NCBI GenBank assembly: GCA_028752905.1
Contig: JAQNBH010000002.1
Coordinates: forward strand, 17,704,430-17,768,429
DNA from: Cladorhizidae sp. MBARI D1340-BT2
Lineage: Eukaryota > Porifera > Demospongiae > Poecilosclerida > Cladorhizidae
Length of the DNA: 64,000 nucleotides
Direction: 5' to 3'
The position numbers were made by a program, and so were the translations under genes. Shown piece by piece: positions 46,600 through 57,579 of the stretch. The first letter of the stretch is position 1, and each line of letters opens with the position of its first letter. A model generated the notes under the pieces. That model was not told the DNA's origin, ran no database searches, and worked only from the letters and a program-made list of their open reading frames with translations.

Positions 46600-46800
46600 C
46601 CAAGGAGGGACAATTGCATTTTGGGGGGGGGAGTGACCCAAATGTATTTTCCTCCTTGGTTACCACTTTATAACTCTATAGATTCCGTTCATGGTATGAA
46701 CTTGAAGGCCAGCATAGAGGCCCGAAAAATGATGTTTTGTATTCCTTGTTATAACTTACCATACAATTTATTTCAGCTGTTAGCATTTTTTTTACAGATC
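46600..46800. repeat. Dispersed repeat family A, copy 2
   Basis: After a G-run, GGTTACCACTTTATAACTC and TAGATTCCGTTCATGGTATG follow as in the copies at 27.5 and 54.0 kb. The rest, to 47228, holds no recognised gene. Confidence 0.65.
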
Positions 46801-47228
46801 ATAGAGGAATACAAGGTGGCCAAACCACAATTACCAGTGTTAACCACACCCACAATACTAAATGTTCGCTTCAATTTACTAATATCGAATTTTCTCAGGG
46901 ATTATGGTTTGGACTCCCCCCATATTTGCCACACGTTTAACACTTAATAGTGTCTACACTTTGGCAGTTGTGGAATTGGTTTAGACCAAACCACAAGGAA
47001 GTTATCAAAGAAAGTGTATAATCTGATATCTGATAGCTCTTGACTAAAATATAATTCAGCCCTACATATATACTACCAGGTATGCACTTTTTACAATAGC
47101 CTAAAAAAGCACAAAAGAGAGCTCTACAGAATGCTGTTGCAATTTGATAAAATTTAAAAAATGAAAGAGTTATGATTTTTTTATTTTAAGATGGACATAA
47201 TATTGCTATTTAAATGTTCTCTCCGATT

Positions 47229-47394
47229 ATGCGTCTATGTGATTTATATTGTTTTACGGCCACCTCCACTTCCTTCCCAGCCTTCTTGCCATCCAAATAA
47301 GCCTGCTCATATGCGTCTATGTGATTTATATTGTTTTACGGCCACCTCCACTTCCTTCCCAGCCTTCTTGCCATCCAAATAAGCCTGCTCAGTC
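47229..47394. repeat. 82-bp tandem duplication
   Basis: Two adjacent copies, each starting ATGCGTCTATGTGATTTATA and ending AAATAAGCCTGCTC, are essentially identical. Confidence 0.9.
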
Positions 47395-47927
47395 TCTGAC
47401 CTTTCTAAAATATTTTCTTATCAGTTGGACAGATACAGAGTCCAAAGCTGGAGTGAGGATTTCACGAAGCTTAGGTAGCGTCAAATTGGTGTGAGCCCGG
47501 CAGTATAGCTTCGAGTGGCACCACACCCGCTCAATCGGGTTTAGTTCACAGTGGAACTTTGGCAAGAAATAGCACTGAAATCCTCTGCCATGAACATAGT
47601 GTTCTACTTGAGTTTTTTCTTCCAAGAAGTCGTGGTGGTTTGACAAAATAGTACGCATGTCATCAGTGCACTTGCATTGATGGATCTCTCGGCAAGAATC
47701 GTCCTCAAACCATTGGCTTCACCACTGGCAGTAACCATTGATTGAGGCTGAGCAGTGTCTCGTACTCTCCGGCTTCCCCCATCTTTCACTAAGATGTTCT
47801 TAGCAACCAGGGCCTTTTCATCGTACTTTCGATGGCAACTGCTCTGGTCGAATATAAAAACAATAGTGTGTGAGCTTAGTGGGTATTTTTGCTCAGCAAT
47901 ATCACATGCTACCTCCATTTGAGCCAT
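47389..47927 (-). pseudogene. DDE-type transposase fragment
   Basis: From 47927 down: VFIFDQSSCHRKYDEKALVA, a KDGGSRRVRDT region, LRTILAERSI, then HHDFLEEKTQVEHYV, CYFLPKFHCELNPIERVWCH and ALDSVSVQLIRKYFRKVR. The D in FDQSSCH and the E in ELNPIERVW match the second and third acids of the DDE_3-like domain related to IS630/Tc1. The two frames meet near 47630 by a frame change. The N-terminal half is missing. Dead fragment. Confidence 0.72.
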
Positions 47928-48239
47928 GAAGCGCTCACCCGTCCAATAGCCATCCTTCTACTTCAACTCCAAGGTTTTCTATCTGCCATCGCTGAGACTC
48001 TCACACGAATGATCCAACAACTGCTCTAGCTTTCTAGCTCGCGTAACAAAAACTCGCTAAAAAATAATAACAGCGGGAAAGTCAAATTTGAATAAAATTG
48101 CTGTCAGAGAGCACTCTGGTCTAATTTCAATCTTTGCTTTCAGAGTCTAATCCTGTAGATTTTTTAATGTGATTCTAAAAAATGATATTTGTTTTTAAAT
48201 ATATTGAATATTAACAGTTATGAGCAAAACAAAATTTGG

Positions 48240-48890
48240 GCACTAATGTTGGCCTGCACTAGATATAGCTCAAAAGATAGGTCTCTCTTTGTGCTCTCTG
48301 TTGATATATAAAAATATTTTTCATAAGTAGAACTATAGCCAAGTTACGGGAGCGACAAGTGGATCAAAAATCTGAACTGGCCACATAAATATCTCCAGAT
48401 TGCCAAGTGCTAGAGAGTTGAAATTAGCACCAGTGGCTAGAGGAAGCTCTACTCTATTCAATGTGTGTTTTCATTAGGCGCTAAAATGTAACTACGTGGT
48501 CAAGATTGCAGGTGGAAAATTAATTTCGTTAATGATCCACAACTTATTTCCACCGACGCACCTAGTTTTAGCACTAATGAAAACACTCGCTGAATAGAGT
48601 AGGGCTTCCTCTAGCCACTGGTGCTAATTATCTTTTAGCACTTCAATCTGGAGATATGCAGCCAATTCAGGCATTCAGTTCCCTCTCCAGTAACTTGGCT
48701 ATAGTTATACACATTAAAAATATTTTAGTATCAAAAGAGAGCACAGAGACCTATCTTCTGAGCTATATATCAAGTCCATACCACCATGGTCCTCACAGAA
48801 TCTACTATAAAGTATGACAAGTGTAAAAAAAACAAAAAACAAAATGCAACTGCCCCCCCCCTCCCCCCTTCTCCTCTCAAGATCTTCACT
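48240..48890. mobile_element. Foldback element built from repeat family A
   Basis: The left arm, about 48250-48470, contains GATAGGTCTCTCTTTGTGCT, ATCTCCAGATTGCCAAGTGC and CCAGTGGCTAGAGGAAGCTC. The right arm, about 48595-48890, carries the same motifs inverted, ending in GCAACTGCCCCCCCC. The two arms are imperfect complements separated by about 120 bp. No protein is encoded. A second, shorter arrangement of the same kind is at 54880-55250. Confidence 0.8.
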
Positions 48891-50328
48891 GATCTAGCAG
48901 GTTTTAGGGCTTCTGACAACCCATCTACCTGAATACAGCACATCCCGATTAATAATTAGTTTCTCCTCATTGAACTTGCAATCCCATCGCTTAGGCTCAG
49001 AGTTGGAAAATGGACAAGGCAAATTAGAAGCTTGTGAGCAATTTGGAAGCCAAGGTTTTTCTGCTTAACAGCTTGCAGTTGAGGTCGGTAACAACGGCAC
49101 TCTTGTTCTGGTGCTCAGAAGGCTCACTTTCCATCCTTGAGCAAATAGGCACTATGGATGAGGTTGGTCGAGTGGCAATCTCTTCATCTCACATCTTTCT
49201 AGCTTGAAGTGACTTGCTGTGGAACGCAGAACGATGGCTAATACTTAGCTCTGTTGTTGACGATGGTAGTTTAACTGTTGCCAAGACCATTACCATCTTT
49301 GATGACATTGGAACCATGTTGTCCTATGGTACAATTACTTTTGTTCACTTTCAAATGAAGCTGGCGTAACACAAAATGGCTATATCAATCTGTTATTCAA
49401 GACTGGATGCTGGAAAGTATAGCTGATTACACATCACATTCAAACTCGAGTTAGAAAAGTTTTGCAAAAATACTATCAGAAAGCATGCTGCACTGGTTAC
49501 ATTTCGAATCATGACCATGAAATTGTGCAACTATACAAGAAACCACCTGGTCAGACCAGACACCCCCCCTTGACAATGAAAACACAAGTAGGGCTTTCTC
49601 CAGATGTCTAGCACTTTCCAAATTAGGAGCTGGAACTACGGCTTTTGAAGTCTCCAACTTTAACTGCCTGCATCTTGGCTATGGTACCTACATATTAAAT
49701 AGACCATAGTATCGAAAGAGAGCACACATCTTTGATCTATATATTGAATTCATAGAATCAATTTATGGAGCTCCCAAGTCATAGCCACAAGTGTTTTTTT
49801 AGCACTTGGTAAAATATTTTCCTTCCCGCCCCAAGGACAAGAGTTGAAATCTATGAAAGCTAAGCCTAAACCAATACAACAAATTCCCGACATGCGAAAT
49901 GACCACAATCAGTTGCAAAGCCAATAGCTGGCTACAAAACATCAAAGATAATCATCAGCAGTCTAAAATGGTTCGGAACAGACAGGTAAATACAGTTGTC
50001 TGCATTAGCAAATTCCAGTGTAGTAACTGCACAATCATCTTGCACACGAGGTTATTTGACAAGCTCCAAAATCAACACTTGCAACATCCAGGACCACATG
50101 GCCAAAACAACAACAACAACAACAACAACAGATGATTACGCTTATTGCACATTATATGTAAACATATAATATGTGCTGCAAGAAAAGGAAAAAAAGTAAG
50201 CCAAGAAAATTAACCAACCACCATCCTCGAAAAAGAAGGCTCCATAATTTACAAGTAGACAAAAGGTCTAGTCCTTTGTTGTTTAGAGAGTGCAAAGTGC
50301 ATAGTGCATTCATTGGTTCGGCATATTG
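48891..50328. other. Downstream of hnRNP-like gene; repeat fragments, no gene
   Basis: A part of repeat family A in inverted orientation lies at 49690-49850. An AAC microsatellite is at about 50106-50130. The 3' untranslated region of the hnRNP-like gene should lie just below 50329 on the minus strand; I saw no clear AATAAA signal. Confidence 0.45.
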
Positions 50329-53300
50329 TTAACGGCTATAGGGATGATAGCCAGATCCCCCAGAGGAATGGCTGTAGCTGCCCTTCATCGGGCCATATCG
50401 AGATCCAAACCCTAAAGGGAAGGATAACATTACATTATTACCGGAGAGGCAGAAGGTAATGATAATTATAATAATAAGTAATCAAAAAGGAGCAAAGTTG
50501 GCAAATATCTTATTACTTCCCCCCCTTCTCTTTTTGTTGATATTTGGTCCACTTTGTGATTGCAAATCGCTAGGTTACTACACCTGCTCCATGACCACAA
50601 GCTTCCATCTCCGCAACAACCGAGAGATGCACTCCACCCACCATAATTCTCAGTGTCGGCCAGTCTCCGAAGCGGTACACAAACTTTGTAGAAAGTCTAG
50701 TAGCACTCGAGTATATTAAACGTATGCATGCAGGAGCTCCTTTAAAGTACTTGAACGAACAGCACCTGCTCAAGGACTCTTCTCCATTCAAGCTTGTTAC
50801 TAAGGAAGTATTAGGAAGATGTCCCGAGTCCTTGAAAATGGCTTACACACAACACGGTCATAAGAGATGCCTCACCTTGTCCTCCTTGTCCTCCCTGTCC
50901 ACCACCACCTCCTCCTCCTGCTGCTGCTCCTGCTCCTCCTCCTCTACCACCACCACCACTGCTGTAGCCCCCATACCCACCTCCTCCTCCACTTCCTCCA
51001 CTCCCACTTCCTCCACCACCATAGCCTCCACCACCACCATAACTACCACCTCCTCCACCATAGTTACCTCCTTCATAGCCACCTCCACCACCACTGCCAT
51101 AGCCACCTCCACCACTACCATAGCCACCTTGATTTTCATAGCCCCAACCACCACCACCACCACTACCACCACCATACCCGCCATAGTAACCACCACTACC
51201 TCCACTTCCTCCTCCTCCATAGTTACCTGTGAAAGGGAAACAAACATTCTCCAAAAATTCAATTGGTGTACCATATAGAAAAGCAAAAAAAAGGCCAAAC
51301 TACCTCCGTATCCTCCACCCCCGCCTCCTCCATAGGGTGTCCAGTTTCGGCCACCACCTCCGCCCCTCCCCCTACCCCCCCCCTCCTCGGCCGCCCCAAC
51401 CACCCTGTGCTCCATACACGCCTCCTCCTCCTCCTCCACCTGCTCCTTGCTCGCGTGGAGTTGCACGCTTCACCTCCACCTAGACAAGCAATTGAAGTAA
51501 AGGTGGAATGAAAAGGAAACTGTTCCTTCTTTTGCAACAACAGTACAATTCGAAGCCTGGATGACAATATCATCATCTCTCTCACACACACACACCAAAA
51601 AGGAAGTAGAACCACCCACCAATATGCAAAAAAAAAAAAAAAAAAAACACAGAAGGGGAAAAAAAAAGAAGAAAAAAAAGGGGGGGGGGGGGGTGGAAGG
51701 AGAAAAAAAAGAAGGAAAAATCAAGGGGAAGGAAAAAAAGGAAAAAAGAAAGGGAAAAAAGAAAGAGAAAAAAAAAACAGAAGGGGAAAAAAACAGAAGG
51801 GAAAAAAAAAGAAGACTAAATCAGAAGAGAAAAAAAAGGGGGGGGGGGAAACTGAAGGGGGGGGGGGGGGGGGAAAATCAAGGGGAAGGAAAAAAAGGAA
51901 AAAAAGAAAGAGAAAAAAAAACAGAAGGGGAAAAAAACAGAAGGGGGAAAAAAAGAAGGGAAAAAAAAAGAAGACTAAATCAGAAGAGAAAAAAAAGGGG
52001 GGGGAAAAACTGAAGGGGGGGGGGGGGGGGGGGAAATAAGAAGAGGGAAAAAAGAAGAAAAAACAGAAGGGGGGTAGGGGGGGGAAGAAGGAGGAAAAAA
52101 GAAAAAAACAGAAGCGGGGGGGGGGAAAGAAGAAGAAAAAACAGAAGGGAAAAAAAACAGAAGGGGGAAAAAAACTGAAGGGGGGGAAAAACAGAAGCGG
52201 GGGGGGGGAAAGAAGAAGAAAAAACAGAAGGGAAAAAAAACAGAAGGGGGAAAAAAACTGAAGGGGGGGAAAATAATAAGAAGAGGAAAAAAGAAGAAAA
52301 AACAGAAGGGAGTATATAGGAAGGAGAAAAAAAGGAAAAAAAAAACAGAAGCGGGGGGGGGAAAGAAGGAAAAAAAACAGAAGGGAAAAACAAACAAACC
52401 AAAAACACACCAAATAAAACAAAGCAAACAAAATATATATTTTAAAAACATCAAATAATCACACCAAACCCAACACATACACCTGGTAGTAAACAGTCAC
52501 TAACTGGCCATTGTATAATAATACATGTGTCTTAAATGAATGTGAACAGCTATAATTGGTAATGGTTCGCTAACTGGATGTGTTCTAAATAAGTCCAGCA
52601 TAAATATAAGTTAATACCCATGTCTTAAAACAGGTGATAATTGGTAAAGGGTCACAATCACTGTACTGTCTTTAAATTAAACACCATTGTATATTGGTAA
52701 AGCATTGATTAATTGGCTTTATACTACATCACGTGATCAGTGGCTAATCTGATTGGTTAATAACTGTAGGTTACATAGGCGCGTAACCTACACTTTTAAC
52801 CACATGTAGTTTAGCGCATGCGCAATGTAGTATAAGTAAGATAGCCTATACAAAAGAGTCGGTTATGCGCCAGTGTAACCTACTCGTTTGCTGTTACATT
52901 CCTCGGCTTCGCCTCGGGATAACCGCAAACTCGAGGTTACATAGGCACATAACCGACTCTTGTATAGGCTATCCTATACATAGTTGACATAGGTCCAATA
53001 TAATATATCCAATACACAACATGTCTTAAAACTACAAAACAGCTATAATTGGTAAAGGTACACCTACCTGTGCAGTCCCCAACTGGTGGAAATTGCTCTT
53101 TGTGCACTCGTCTACAGATTCTTCACTGAAGAATGTAACAAAACAAAAGCCACGCCTCTTCTTTGTCTCTTTGTCGGTGACAAGGGCAACCTCCTCAATC
53201 TAGATAGCAGATACACACATGCACATTAGCATTCATCAAAGTAGTGAGTGAGTAGAAACAAGTTGTATGGCTAAGATGCTTCTCATTCAACTTGACTCTA

Positions 53301-56300
53301 GATCATACAATAGCACATAACTTTGAAATGAGGACACCTCTGTATACAGTGGAGCCCACTCTAGTCCAACCCTCTGAAATGAGGACACCTCTGTATACAG
53401 TGGAACCCACTCTAGTCCAACCCTCTGAAATGAGGACACCTCTGTATACAGTGGAGCCCACTCTAGTCCAACCCTCTGGAATGAGGACACCTCTGTATAC
53501 AGTGGAGCCCACTCTAGTCCAACCCTCTGAAATGAGGACACCTCTGTATACAGTGGAGCCCACTCTAGTCCAACCCTCTGGAATGAGGACACCTCTGTAT
53601 ACAGTGGAGCCCACTCTAGTCCAACCCTCTGAAATGAGGACACCTCTGTATACAGTGGAGCCCACTCTAGTCCAACCCTCTGAAATGAGGACACCTCTGT
53701 ATACAGTGGAACCCACTCTAGTCCAACCCTCTGAAATGAGGACACCTCTGTATACAGTGGAGCCCACTCTAGTCAGAAATGAGGACCATGTTAGGTCATA
53801 GCACATAACTTTGAAATGAGGACACCTCTGTATACAGTGGAGCCCACTCTAGTCCAACCCTCAGAAATGAGGACACCTCTGTATACAGTGGAGACCATGT
53901 TAGGTCATAGCACATAACTTTGAAATGAGGACACCTCTGTATATATATTAATCGGTTTCTATTCATGAATGGAAGTAGCTAGGGGGGACAAGACCATAAA
54001 TAAAGTGGTAGTAAGTGATAAAAAAGAGAGTGGTTACCACTTTATAGCTCCATAGATTCTGCGAACTTCATAGTATGGACTTGATACATAATAGGTCTCT
54101 CTGTGTGCTCTCTTTTGATACTAAAACATTTTTCATAGGTATAACTATAGCCAAGTTACTAGACCTAAAGTGGAGGGAACTTCAAAACCTGAATGGGCCG
54201 CATAAATATCTCCAGATTGCAAAGTGCTAGAGAGTTGAAATCAGCACCAGTAGCTAGAGGAAGCCATATTCTATACAACAACTTGTTTGATTAGGCGCTA
54301 AAACTTTAGTACTGATCTAGCGGCCAGCTGGAAAGTTTGCAGATGGTAGCCACAAGTTTTTTTGTTGCCGCTAAAACTTAAGTATGAAGTCAAGCCTGTG
54401 GTTGGAAAATGGACATTTAACGAAATTCATGGATTGGTGAGAGGTCATGAAAGTGTCAATAATTTGGGAAGTCCTCTATGAAGAAGGCATTCCAAAAGTG
54501 CCTTGAGCTCGAGCATGTTATCAATAATATGACTAAACTGTACTATGCATCCCAATAGTGCCACCATGAGCTCGAGGATGCTATCAATGATGTGACAAGT
54601 CCTACTAAACTGTACTATGAAGACAACATCCCAGCCATGAGCTAGAGGGTGCTGTCAATAATGTGACAAGTCCAACTAAAAGGCTGGTTCACAACACGAT
54701 GCTGGCCGAGCGTTTCTTTGCATGTTGTCAATTGACTCTATTCATTTCAAACCACGCTGAACAAAGACGGCCACGTCAGGGTTTCATTTAAGGGTAGGGA
54801 GGGGTGCAAGACAGCCCCCCCCCCAGGAAACCATCATGCCCCATTAATTAAACATGCCCCTTAATTAAGCATGTGGAAAATGAATTTCCTCTGTGTGCTC
54901 TCTGTTGATACTAAAATATTTTTCATAGGTACATGTATAACTATTCCATCCATAGGTATAACTATAGTCAAGTTACTGGAGCTACAAGTGGATGGAACTT
55001 CAAGACCTGAAAGCCTGATTTTGCCGCATAAATACCTCCAGATTGCAAAGTGCTAGAGAGTTGAAAGCACCAGTGGCTAGAGGCTCTACTCTTATGCAAT
55101 GATTTCCCCCCATTATGCAGTCATGCGCGTGGGTGGGAACGTTTTATGGATTATTAACGAAATTCATAGCTATATATCAAAGTCCATACCATGAAGTTTA
55201 CAGAATCTATGGAGCTATAAAGTCGTAACCACAAGTAAAATAATAATAATAAATATATAGCAACTGTCCCGCACCCTATAAATCCAGATTTCTCCAGTTA
55301 CCCTCCCTTGGACAATTTTATAAATGAAACCATGCACGTGATAGTTCTGATTGGTCAGACGCTGGACCGGGAAAAAGTTCTAAATCCAGCGCCGGACCAA
55401 TCAGTGCCCATATTTGTTGAGTGACTCGAGGGTCATGCAACGCTCAACCAGCCAGAAAAAGTATTTCTTGCCTGCAACAACCAACGGGGACACCAACACA
55501 TTATATATAGAGATCTAGATATATAGAGATTATATATAGAGAGAGAGTGGAACCCACTTAATCAAAACTTACCTCTCCATAAGTTTTGAAGTAAAGTTTG
55601 ATCTGTTCCTCCTCCATGTCTACTGGTACACCTCCAACAAATATCTTCTTGGTCCTATTCTTCTGAGCCTGCTATCCCAGACACACGAGGGAAGACATCG
55701 TATGTGGAGAGATGAGAAAGAGCAGTAGATGAACAAACAACAGGACCAATCAAAACACAAATAAAACAGCACCCTTCAATCACCTGGAACACAGTGAACG
55801 CCATTACAGACAGTAATAATTCATCCGTGGATCATGATCAACAATGAGTCAGTCAAAGCAGCCTGAGGCGTTTACCGGATAGTGATTTAGAATAAAAGGG
55901 TTTTCCCTCCAGCCAGAAGAATTAATTACGCCTCGCCGAAACACACTTGGTGGGCACCACTTAATAAAACTAATACAGCAGCTGCAAATTACTATGAAGT
56001 GACCGCCATTTCACAAGAACCATCATCATGGTCTCTAAATCATGGCAAGTACTAAACAGTAAGAATTGGGTGCCCTTCATAACACCCCCAGGGCCTCAAT
56101 TAGCAAAAATACACAAATAATCACATTTGGTGCCAAAATAAACAAAGTGGGATTATTTAGTGGTAGTGGGCCAAAATAAACAAAGTGGGATTATTTAGAA
56201 TACATATCAGCAGAATCACCCTCTTGCAGGTGTACACTTGGCCACTCCCTATTTCGTACCTGGTGAATGGCATATACACTTGGCCACTCCCTGTTTTGTA

Positions 56301-56509
56301 CCTGGTGAATGGCATGTACACTTGGCCACTCCCTATTTCGTACCTGGTGAATGGCATGTACACTTGGCCACGCCCTATTTCCCACCTGGTGAATGGCGTG
56401 TGGAATAGCCTTCTTCACGTCCACTGCACGGTAGTCGATGAAGTGTTCCTTCTTTCTCAGAGCATTATCCAAACTCGTAACGTTTGAGAACATCACAAAC
56501 CCAAATCCT
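50329..56509 (-). CDS. hnRNP A/B-type RNA-binding protein, two RRMs plus Gly-rich tail (3' six exons)
   Basis: Six exons join in phase: 56386-56509 (RRM1 second half, RNP1 RGFGFVMF), 55573-55671 (RRM2 start, RNP2 KIFVGGV), 53068-53199 (RNP1 KRRGFCFVTF), 51304-51479 (VEVKRATPRE then Gly/Arg-rich), 50876-51226 (about 117 codons of GGY/GGG repeats) and 50329-50411 (ends SGYHPYSR, TAA). Acceptors such as TTTGTAG, TCTAG and TTCACAG and donors GTAAGT, GTAGGT and GTGAGG support each junction. Two RRMs with a glycine-rich tail are the layout of hnRNP A1/A2B1/A3 and insect Hrp proteins: nuclear binding of pre-mRNA, splicing and export. The first part of RRM1 is not found up to 64000, so upstream exons lie beyond the window. 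A G9 tract at 51375-51383 shifts the frame in exon 4; one G fewer would keep it open. Confidence 0.9.
50412..50875 (-). other. Last intron of the hnRNP-like gene
   Basis: 464 bp, GTGAGG donor and TTTAG acceptor. No repeat array or embedded gene is recognised. Confidence 0.7.
51628..52400. repeat. Polypurine tract, about 770 bp, semi-regular
   Basis: Almost only A and G on the plus strand: GAAAAAAACAGAAGGGGAAA, AAGAAGACTAAATCAGAAG and G-runs of 8-17 recur in partly tandem blocks (51780-51860 resembles 51930-52030; 52100-52180 resembles 52190-52270). On the transcribed strand the intron is a pyrimidine tract. Long frames on both strands are products of the bias. G-run lengths are likely unreliable. 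Confidence 0.9.
52841..52978. repeat. Inverted repeat with 45-bp arms in intron
   Basis: ATAGCCTATACAAAAGAGTC plus GGTTATGCGCC on the left pairs with GGCACATAACCGACTC plus TTGTATAGGCTAT on the right, around a loop holding CCTCGGCTTCGCCTCGGG. A related short palindrome, GTAGGTTAC...GTAACCTAC, lies at about 52766-52791. It is probably the remnant of a foldback MITE. Confidence 0.8.
53315..53945. repeat. 51-bp minisatellite in intron, about 11 copies
   Basis: The unit contains TATACAGTGGAGCCCACTCT, AGTCCAACCCTCTGAAATGA and GGACACCTCTG. Nine copies are almost identical (A/G differences only); two more follow after a short unit with TTAGGTCATAGCACATAACT. 51 bp equals 17 codons, which leaves three long frames open; none is a gene. 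The same repeat, older, stands at 2.8 kb. Confidence 0.95.
53990..54300. repeat. Dispersed repeat family A, copy in intron
   Basis: The order TACCACTTTATAGCTCCATA, GGTCTCTCTGTGTGCTCTC, TAACTATAGCCAAGTTACT, ATATCTCCAGATTGCAAAGT and CCAGTAGCTAGAGGAAGCC matches the foldback arm at 48250-48470. Confidence 0.8.
54880..55250. repeat. Dispersed repeat family A, foldback copy in intron
   Basis: The plus-oriented arm covers 54885-55110. A short inverted arm at 55155-55240 contains ATATATCAAAGTCCATACCA and TATGGAGCTATAAAGTCGTA. It is a smaller version of the structure at 48240-48890. Confidence 0.75.
55672..56385 (-). other. First visible intron of the hnRNP-like gene
   Basis: 714 bp between donor GTGGGAAAT at 56385 and acceptor GGGATAG at 55672. 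Its 5' part is the 42-bp repeat that copies the exon end and donor. AAATAAACAAAGTGGGATTA is duplicated at 56133-56200. The rest is unremarkable. Confidence 0.75.
56231..56398 (-). repeat. 42-bp tandem repeat carrying four copies of a splice donor
   Basis: Four head-to-tail units; the exon-proximal one spans the exon/intron junction. Each has the last coding bases (GCCATTCACCAG) followed by GTACGAAAT, GTACAAAAC or GTGGGAAAT, so possible exon ends are at 56386, 56344, 56302 and 56260. The unit is 14 codons and stays open, so use of a distal donor would add HAIHQVRNREWPSV-type repeats between RRM1 and RRM2 without a frameshift. Confidence 0.85.
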
Positions 56510-57579
56510 CTACAAAGAGAAAGAAAAAAAGTTTTCAGTTTAAGGGAGAGGACATCAGGTCAAAACCACAAAATTTGTAACTTCCATAAAACCCCAACCC
56601 CCAAATGGTGGTTATTGTGGTGGCAAAGTGTTGCATATTTTGTTAGTGATATATATAATGTCCTTCTAAAAGTGCAACCCCCATAATTGCACTACCCTCC
56701 CCGACAAAGGAATATCTCCACAACTGAGGGGTTAGCTTATTACCCCTCACTTTTCAAAGGTATGCGAGGACTTGACCATATTTGTGGTCACAAAAAAACG
56801 CATTTTAAAAGAAAGCCTACCCCGTGTGCTTTTCAATGCTATTTGCACAGCAGTGTTGCTGTCGAGACAGGAGCGCCGAGGTAATCCGCTTAGAAAACAA
56901 TTTACACTTCATCAAGGTCATTAATACTTACCATTTAACTTGCCATTTATGTGCAATCAGAATACCCAGACTGGACTCTTATCCCGTGAGAAAATGAACA
57001 CCGCAATTTTTGGGGGAAACACAAATTTCTTATCAACAGTCTGCGGTTATCTAATAGGCTATGGGGGGACTATACCTGAAAATCTTTGAAAAAATAAAAA
57101 ATATATTAACAGTTCAAACTGTTGTTGCACATATCGAGTATCCAATTCCAAAGTTTAGAGTTACTGGATGCGCTCCATTTCAAAGTTATGGTGGTTTTTG
57201 TCCTGTCCATGCAATTTCTCTCATCTTGATCCATTTGAGAAGAAACCAACCAGAAATGCAGGGGCGAGGCTAGCAAGTAGGTTTATGCCAGCGCATAATG
57301 GCGACTTCATCTACTTGGTAGCTAATTTATTGCCTACAGGAAGCAAATTTCACACGGAGTTTATTCATGACTATGGCGCATGGGTACGAGACCATGCTTT
57401 GTATTGGGCAACTCGTTGGCGCAAAGCCTCAGTCACAACTGCTTGCACTTTCTGGTGATGTCTTCTTTTGGAGCTGTTGAAGGTGACAAGCCAGAACCAC
57501 AGACACAATCCACTCGCTGTCGTAAGAAGAGAGCCAAGGTCTTCCAGCTAAGCCAGAAGGTAGTCTAGTCTCGGGGAGT
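56510..57579. other. Presumed intron upstream of RRM1 exon; no exon found
   Basis: No sequence encoding the first half of RRM1 (RNP2 with two Gly) was seen on the minus strand. A plus-strand frame of 96 codons at 57168-57458 has no domain I recognise; it may belong to the Mutator-like element that follows. Confidence 0.4.

Larger units (their letters stand above)
51480..53067 (-). other. Third intron of the hnRNP-like gene, low-complexity
   Basis: About half of this 1.6 kb intron is the polypurine tract at 51628-52400. It also contains the inverted repeat at 52841-52978. Donor GTAGGTG at 53067 and acceptor TGTCTAG at 51480 are clear. Confidence 0.75.
53200..55572 (-). other. Second visible intron of the hnRNP-like gene
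   Basis: 2.4 kb between TCTAG acceptor at 53200 and GTAAGT donor at 55572. It holds the 51-bp minisatellite at 53315-53945 and two family A repeats at 53990-54300 and 54880-55250. At 54500-54680, GAGCTCGAG-GTGCTATCAATAAT-type units repeat three times. Confidence 0.75.

Noticed and set aside
50724..51278. Thr/Ser/His-rich plus-strand frames
   Set aside because: They are the antisense of the Gly-rich exon of the hnRNP-like gene, whose splice sites and RRM exons fix the minus strand as coding.
51561..52478. Lys/Gly-rich and Phe/Pro/Ser-rich frames of up to 236 codons
   Set aside because: They are translations of a polypurine/polypyrimidine tract within an intron and have no domain.
53287..53806. 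Three long open frames (150-169 codons) on both strands
   Set aside because: They follow from a 51-bp repeat, exactly 17 codons with no stop in those frames. Periodic peptides on both strands of the same DNA show that the frame is not selected.
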